Shown one piece after another: positions 7,101-8,554 of a stretch of DNA of 8,554 nucleotides; the stretch's first letter is position 1, and each line of letters begins with the position of its first letter. A program made the translations under genes and the position numbers. Where the stretch lies: assembly GCA_910588315.1 (NCBI GenBank), contig CAJUQF010000034.1, positions 8,017-16,570 of the forward strand, read 5' to 3'. The notes below the pieces were generated by a model, which saw only the letters and a list, made by a program, of their open reading frames with translations, searched no databases and had not been told where the DNA came from. The stretch comes from an uncultured Christensenellaceae bacterium (GTDB taxonomy: Bacteria > Bacillota > Clostridia > Christensenellales > Pumilibacteraceae).

Positions 7101-7246
7101 TAAAAAGTACTGCCGATGTTTTTGTTTTCGGCTGCATATACGCTGTGATTGTTTACCGCGATCAGCGCAGCGATCGCGCCTATACATAAAACTATCGCAG
7201 ACAGCATGCAAGCCAAAACATACTTGAACCGTTTTGTTTCGATCAT
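4109..7246 (-). CDS. Large cell-surface protein with transglutaminase-like domain and C-terminal anchor
   Basis: The 1045-residue protein starts at an ATG 4 nt after a strong GGAGGT site (7256-7251). Residues 9-31 are a signal or anchor helix with a possible cleavage site near VYA-AE (36-40). A transglutaminase-like domain lies at about 195-305. Its triad is visible as Cys238 in GKAICGGYSRAF, His284 in EPHMWNAV and Asp299 in GVDVTWND, so it is probably active as a hydrolase or cross-linker. Residues 505-600 resemble an SbsA-type Ig domain (ITITYSEQL at 527-535, YNFVPTNLVG at 591-600). YGIIATVKSFSPFMICAV (768-785) is a motif common in clostridial surface proteins. Residues 795-885 look like an InlB B-repeat-type domain. 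A membrane helix at 928-952 is followed by RKKK and a basic tail. There is no LPXTG motif. Substrates are unknown. Confidence 0.85.
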   Translation of the reverse strand: MIETKRFKYVLACMLSAIVLCIGAIAALIAVNNHSVYAAENKNIGSTFYYDELKSSPLAQKFYNIMLEIAGNGQFDKAATEYDLSNVLSQREIMDYAESGKPTIPVALGAARDAFYMDHPELFYVDVYKLVLTVGVDGDNYVAYLGPGNADNYFEDNTFNESTLAEAKRKFDLALDEAVAAAKADNADTVGKIKNANKYIAEKTSYDYGARDNMQGGVEYNGNVNTAYGGLVDGKAICGGYSRAFKVVMDKLGIPCVLIGGAARSGKTVTDDEGNKLESGYEPHMWNAVLVDGLWYGVDVTWNDTENHLEKYMLVGDDFLSESRYADGVLSSSGFELKYPALRPMSYGVNQDKSGFEFKDSGKLGEHSFGYVRDPGDEEAYSLSLAVSYDGKNFVELANEGKYFAVRSMAEDTWTQWSSLYVAAEAYLDGNGYEGEERDEFLASMYAEGYTLQHCGSSTKQMQFAVFGSRPATGTDYGDAEVTSTNVVAMSTVYANQKYKQFMRAPYVKKLTPDRKGYISSFDPLKITITYSEQLVKENEDEDVDITVTGDYNDDLDGWYKVEDVEWDAGKNTVSFVFTPSSQYSHNCEMYNFVPTNLVGKDSRRAPEAGRLTFKMKQVVCPKVFNDGRLYMKVFGAPQFVSAADESLSGFKGKDGQPIVGNQRSQLMLVVNEPTQAQTSEMQGAAKEEFGLTDNDIKASSTYQIDLQMCGLIQKVPTGSYMQVGFGFPKGFDQNSVGVTFTVYHYTRDPKTGEVTSVEAVPCVVTEYGIIATVKSFSPFMICAVDSDKVQASGRTVYVHADGIGGSVKNAAIRTLATGDSVSYDVTCENNYSVDRITLNGNDITSKYDKTSGKLTLTYDDLASETDSKYKGNSDVEITFISDRAVAAYEESNLQIKRPIVVVNEDDIIKATYSGAKPAQIADDTNVTGIVVGICVSLIVVAAAVIVVCIVMRKKKATAPAGAESKTLQSKTANAKTADKKVSSDNVNKSTASAARPAQQPVRPASKDARPTNNASRPANGAARPTNQTRPATPVTRRPDDNKKK
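4112..4261 (-). repeat. Arg-Pro heptad repeat coding for the cytoplasmic tail
   Basis: Residues 996-1045 of the transglutaminase-domain protein carry seven Arg-Pro pairs, with Arg at 996, 1003, 1010, 1017, 1024, 1030 and 1038. The period is therefore seven residues (21 bp) with small drift. The unit is RP(A/T)xxxx. At DNA level TGCGGGGCG recurs at 4151, 4190 and 4232 on the plus strand. The tail follows the membrane helix and stop-transfer RKKK, so it should be in the cytoplasm. Its net charge is positive and it is probably disordered. Confidence 0.75.
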
Positions 7247-7250
7247 AAAG

Positions 7251-7256
7251 ACCTCC
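7251..7256 (-). promoter_or_regulatory. Ribosome-binding site of the transglutaminase-domain gene
   Basis: GGAGGT on the minus strand, 4 nt before the ATG, is the strongest Shine-Dalgarno match in the window and fixes the start of the 1045-residue protein. Confidence 0.8.
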
Positions 7257-7268
7257 GTTTTGTTTACT

Positions 7269-7330
7269 AAAAAAAATAAGAGACAATATCGAATACCATA
7301 TCAACTATTATATCCTAATATCATCTCTTA
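7269..7330 (-). terminator. Probable terminator after tRNA-Leu, overlapping the next promoter region
   Basis: On the minus strand TAAGAGA (7330-7324) and TCTCTTA (7283-7277) are perfect inverted copies followed by eight T residues (7276-7269), as in an intrinsic terminator. The 40-nt loop is unusually large. The loop also holds TATAAT (7312-7307), a good -10 box without a clear -35, and TTGATA (7304-7299), a -35-like element set 17 nt before TCTTAT (7281-7276). One of these may start the transglutaminase-domain transcript. Confidence 0.45.
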
Positions 7331-7331
7331 C

Positions 7332-7419
7332 TGGTGCCGGTGATCGGAGTCGAACCGATACGGGTTATTAGCCCACCGGATTTTGAGTCCGGCGCGTCTG
7401 CCAATTCCACCACACCGGC
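7332..7419 (-). tRNA. tRNA-Leu (anticodon CAA, reads UUG)
   Basis: The 88-nt gene folds as a class II tRNA. The acceptor stem is GCCGGTG/CACCGGC (7419-7413, 7342-7336), with discriminator A at 7335 and an encoded CCA at 7334-7332. The anticodon stem is CCGGA/TCCGG and the loop is CTCAAAA, with CAA at 7385-7383. The long variable arm has stem GGG/CCC around CTAATAA, and the T arm is ATCGG-TTCGACT-CCGAT. The long variable arm plus CAA identify leucine. It stands alone, with its own promoter and a terminator-like repeat after it. I see no duplicated 3' end nearby that would mark an integrated element. Confidence 0.97.
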
Positions 7420-7598
7420 AAAGCATATCTATTTTACTATATTCTATTAAAAATAGCAAGCGTTTTGATACCTTTTTTCAAAATACGAAAAAGGCGGTCC
7501 ATCCCATATCTGTTCTTACACAAAAGCGATATATCATCTACGCGTTTGTTATTAATACATATCCCAAAGCTCGCCGCGCTCGAAAATCAAATAACGCA
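7420..7598. other. Spacer between surface-protein terminator and tRNA-Leu
   Basis: Apart from the tRNA promoter, this AT-rich stretch holds an inverted repeat CCTTTTT/AAAAAGG (7471-7477, 7488-7494) with a 10-nt loop just upstream of the -35 box. I see no gene in it. The repeat is mostly A and T and may be a backup terminator or chance. Confidence 0.35.
7431..7459 (-). promoter_or_regulatory. Sigma-A promoter of tRNA-Leu
   Basis: Minus-strand TTGCTA (7459-7454), a 17-nt spacer and TAAAAT (7436-7431) lie 11 bases before the tRNA 5' end. The start site would leave a 5' leader of only a few bases for RNase P to remove. Confidence 0.65.
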
Positions 7599-7630
7599 AA
7601 AGCGCGAAGACGTTTTCGTCTCCGCGCTTT
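7599..7630 (-). terminator. Terminator of the lectin/FIVAR surface-protein gene
   Basis: A 14-bp stem with one G-T pair (7599-7612 with 7617-7630) has a 4-nt loop, AAAA on the minus strand, and a GC-rich core GCGCG. It ends in TTTT on the minus strand and lies 17 bases after the TAA stop. The A-rich opposite flank could let it work on both strands. Confidence 0.8.
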
Positions 7631-7647
7631 GATATTCCAACGAGTTT

Positions 7648-8554
7648 TTACCTGTTTTTTGCTTTTTTCTTGTTCATAACGAGCATTACCGCGCCCGTTG
7701 CGACGACCGCTATGAGCAAACCGAGTACGACATAAAAACCTATGGTCATGCCGTTTTCTTTTTCCGTAACGGTCTTTGTCACGTACTCGACCTTGATCTC
7801 CGGTTCGGGCGGCGTGACGGTCGCTTCGACAAGTCCGTTTATCGCCGTATCGACAGCGCGCTTTACAGAATCGATCTCCGACTGCGTCGCGGTCGAACTC
7901 AACCCGTTTGCCGCGGAGATCGCGGCTGCAAGCGCCGCATAACTTTCTTTCGTGTATGCACTCTCCGCAAACTTATTCGCAACGGCGAGAGCCTTGTCGA
8001 GTTCCGCTCTGTTGCCGGGAACATCGACGAAATCGGTCGTCTTTACATAGAAATTATCGAAACGCGAAAGTACGTTCTGCGAGCGAAGTCCCACGTTGCC
8101 GCCGTCATAGCCTTTCGGCATTTCGTACATGAGCGCATAATCGTCGTTACCTCCGGTGAATGCGAACATAATATCGCCTTTTACAACCACGCGAAGATTT
8201 ATCATGGACGTCGAACGTTCGACGGGCAGCGGTATCGCGGCGCTTTGTGCGATCCTGCCCACAAACCCCGTCTCGGCGGAAAACTCGTAAAGGTGAACGT
8301 AATAGTACGCGCCGACGGACGGGTTATACTCTACCTGCACGTTATACGCATCGATCTTATCGGCGGCATACCCTACCGCACCGACGGAAAAATACACGCC
8401 CGCATTTATTCTGAGTCCGCTGTCGAGCATTATATCCACGCCCAAATCGAACTCCTTGAGCTTGCCGACCTGATCGAGAACGATCTTGTACTCGGCGTCG
8501 CCCGGCACGGTAAGAATACCGTTGTTGACAGACACGGGCGCACCGTTGGGGTTG
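7648..8554 (-). CDS. C-terminal part of a membrane-anchored surface protein with lectin-like and FIVAR-like regions (partial)
   Basis: The frame is open to the right edge, so the true start is outside the window; 301 residues are visible. A possible GTG at 8535 is not taken as the start because coding continues above it (NPNGAPV). Visible residues about 10-175 look like a beta-sandwich of the concanavalin/LamG kind (LRINAGVYFSVG, MINLRVVVKGDIMFAF, NVGLRSQNVLSRFDNFYVK). This fold is often attached to secreted glycoside hydrolases and may bind sugar. Residues about 182-242 match a FIVAR-type helical spacer (ALAVANKFAESAYTKESYAA, then AVDTAINGLVEA). A membrane helix at 268-292 is followed by KKKAKNR. 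There is no LPXTG motif. The catalytic part, if any, lies outside the window, so the activity cannot be named. Confidence 0.7.
   Translation of the reverse strand, partial: NPNGAPVSVNNGILTVPGDAEYKIVLDQVGKLKEFDLGVDIMLDSGLRINAGVYFSVGAVGYAADKIDAYNVQVEYNPSVGAYYYVHLYEFSAETGFVGRIAQSAAIPLPVERSTSMINLRVVVKGDIMFAFTGGNDDYALMYEMPKGYDGGNVGLRSQNVLSRFDNFYVKTTDFVDVPGNRAELDKALAVANKFAESAYTKESYAALAAAISAANGLSSTATQSEIDSVKRAVDTAINGLVEATVTPPEPEIKVEYVTKTVTEKENGMTIGFYVVLGLLIAVVATGAVMLVMNKKKAKNR

Noticed and set aside
7332..7419. tRNA-Leu as an integration site for a mobile element
   Set aside because: No integrase gene and no repeated copy of the tRNA 3' end are visible on either side within the window.
8533..8535. 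GTG as the start of the right-hand surface protein
   Set aside because: The frame continues upstream to the window edge with plausible residues (NPNGAPV), and the visible protein lacks the signal peptide it would need.

Overview
The window looks like a chromosomal segment from an uncultured Gram-positive anaerobe, most likely a gut Clostridia-type Firmicute. Supporting points are near-consensus sigma-A promoters (TTGACA-17-TATAAT occurs twice), DegV and WYL family proteins, a tRNA-Leu gene with an encoded CCA end, and large secreted proteins held by a C-terminal membrane helix plus a basic tail, with no LPXTG motif. The genus cannot be named from the sequence alone. I see no phage, insertion sequence or CRISPR genes.

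Left part (1-2451): an N-terminal fragment of a membrane protein with an M28 aminopeptidase-like fold is on the minus strand and runs off the left edge. Its metal-binding and catalytic positions appear to be replaced, so it looks like a pseudopeptidase. Divergent from it, a WYL-domain regulator is read on the plus strand, followed by a very acidic 89-residue protein of unknown function. The 165-bp space between the divergent genes holds both promoters, each with an inverted repeat at its start site. A 10-bp inverted repeat spans the junction between the regulator and the small gene.

Middle part (2452-4058): a 249-bp gene-free stretch holds four short stem-loops in a row. It is followed on the minus strand by a two-gene operon, marR then degV, whose reading frames overlap by 26 bp. 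The operon has a consensus promoter with a 14-bp palindrome at the start site, which suggests autorepression by the MarR protein. DegV proteins bind fatty acids, so the pair may be a small lipid-sensing unit; that is inference.

Right part (4072-8554): all on the minus strand. In transcription order these are the C-terminal part of a secreted protein (lectin-like region, FIVAR-like helices, membrane anchor; it enters from the right edge), its terminator, tRNA-Leu(CAA) with its own promoter, and a 1045-residue transglutaminase-domain surface protein. The last gene ends in a perfect 15-bp hairpin terminator directly upstream of the marR promoter. The transglutaminase protein has an intact Cys-His-Asp triad outside the membrane and a cytoplasmic tail made of an Arg-Pro heptad repeat.

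No single new multi-gene system is obvious. The items most worth following are the degenerate M28 protein, the MarR/DegV unit with its operator, the heptad-repeat tail, and the structured intergenic element.
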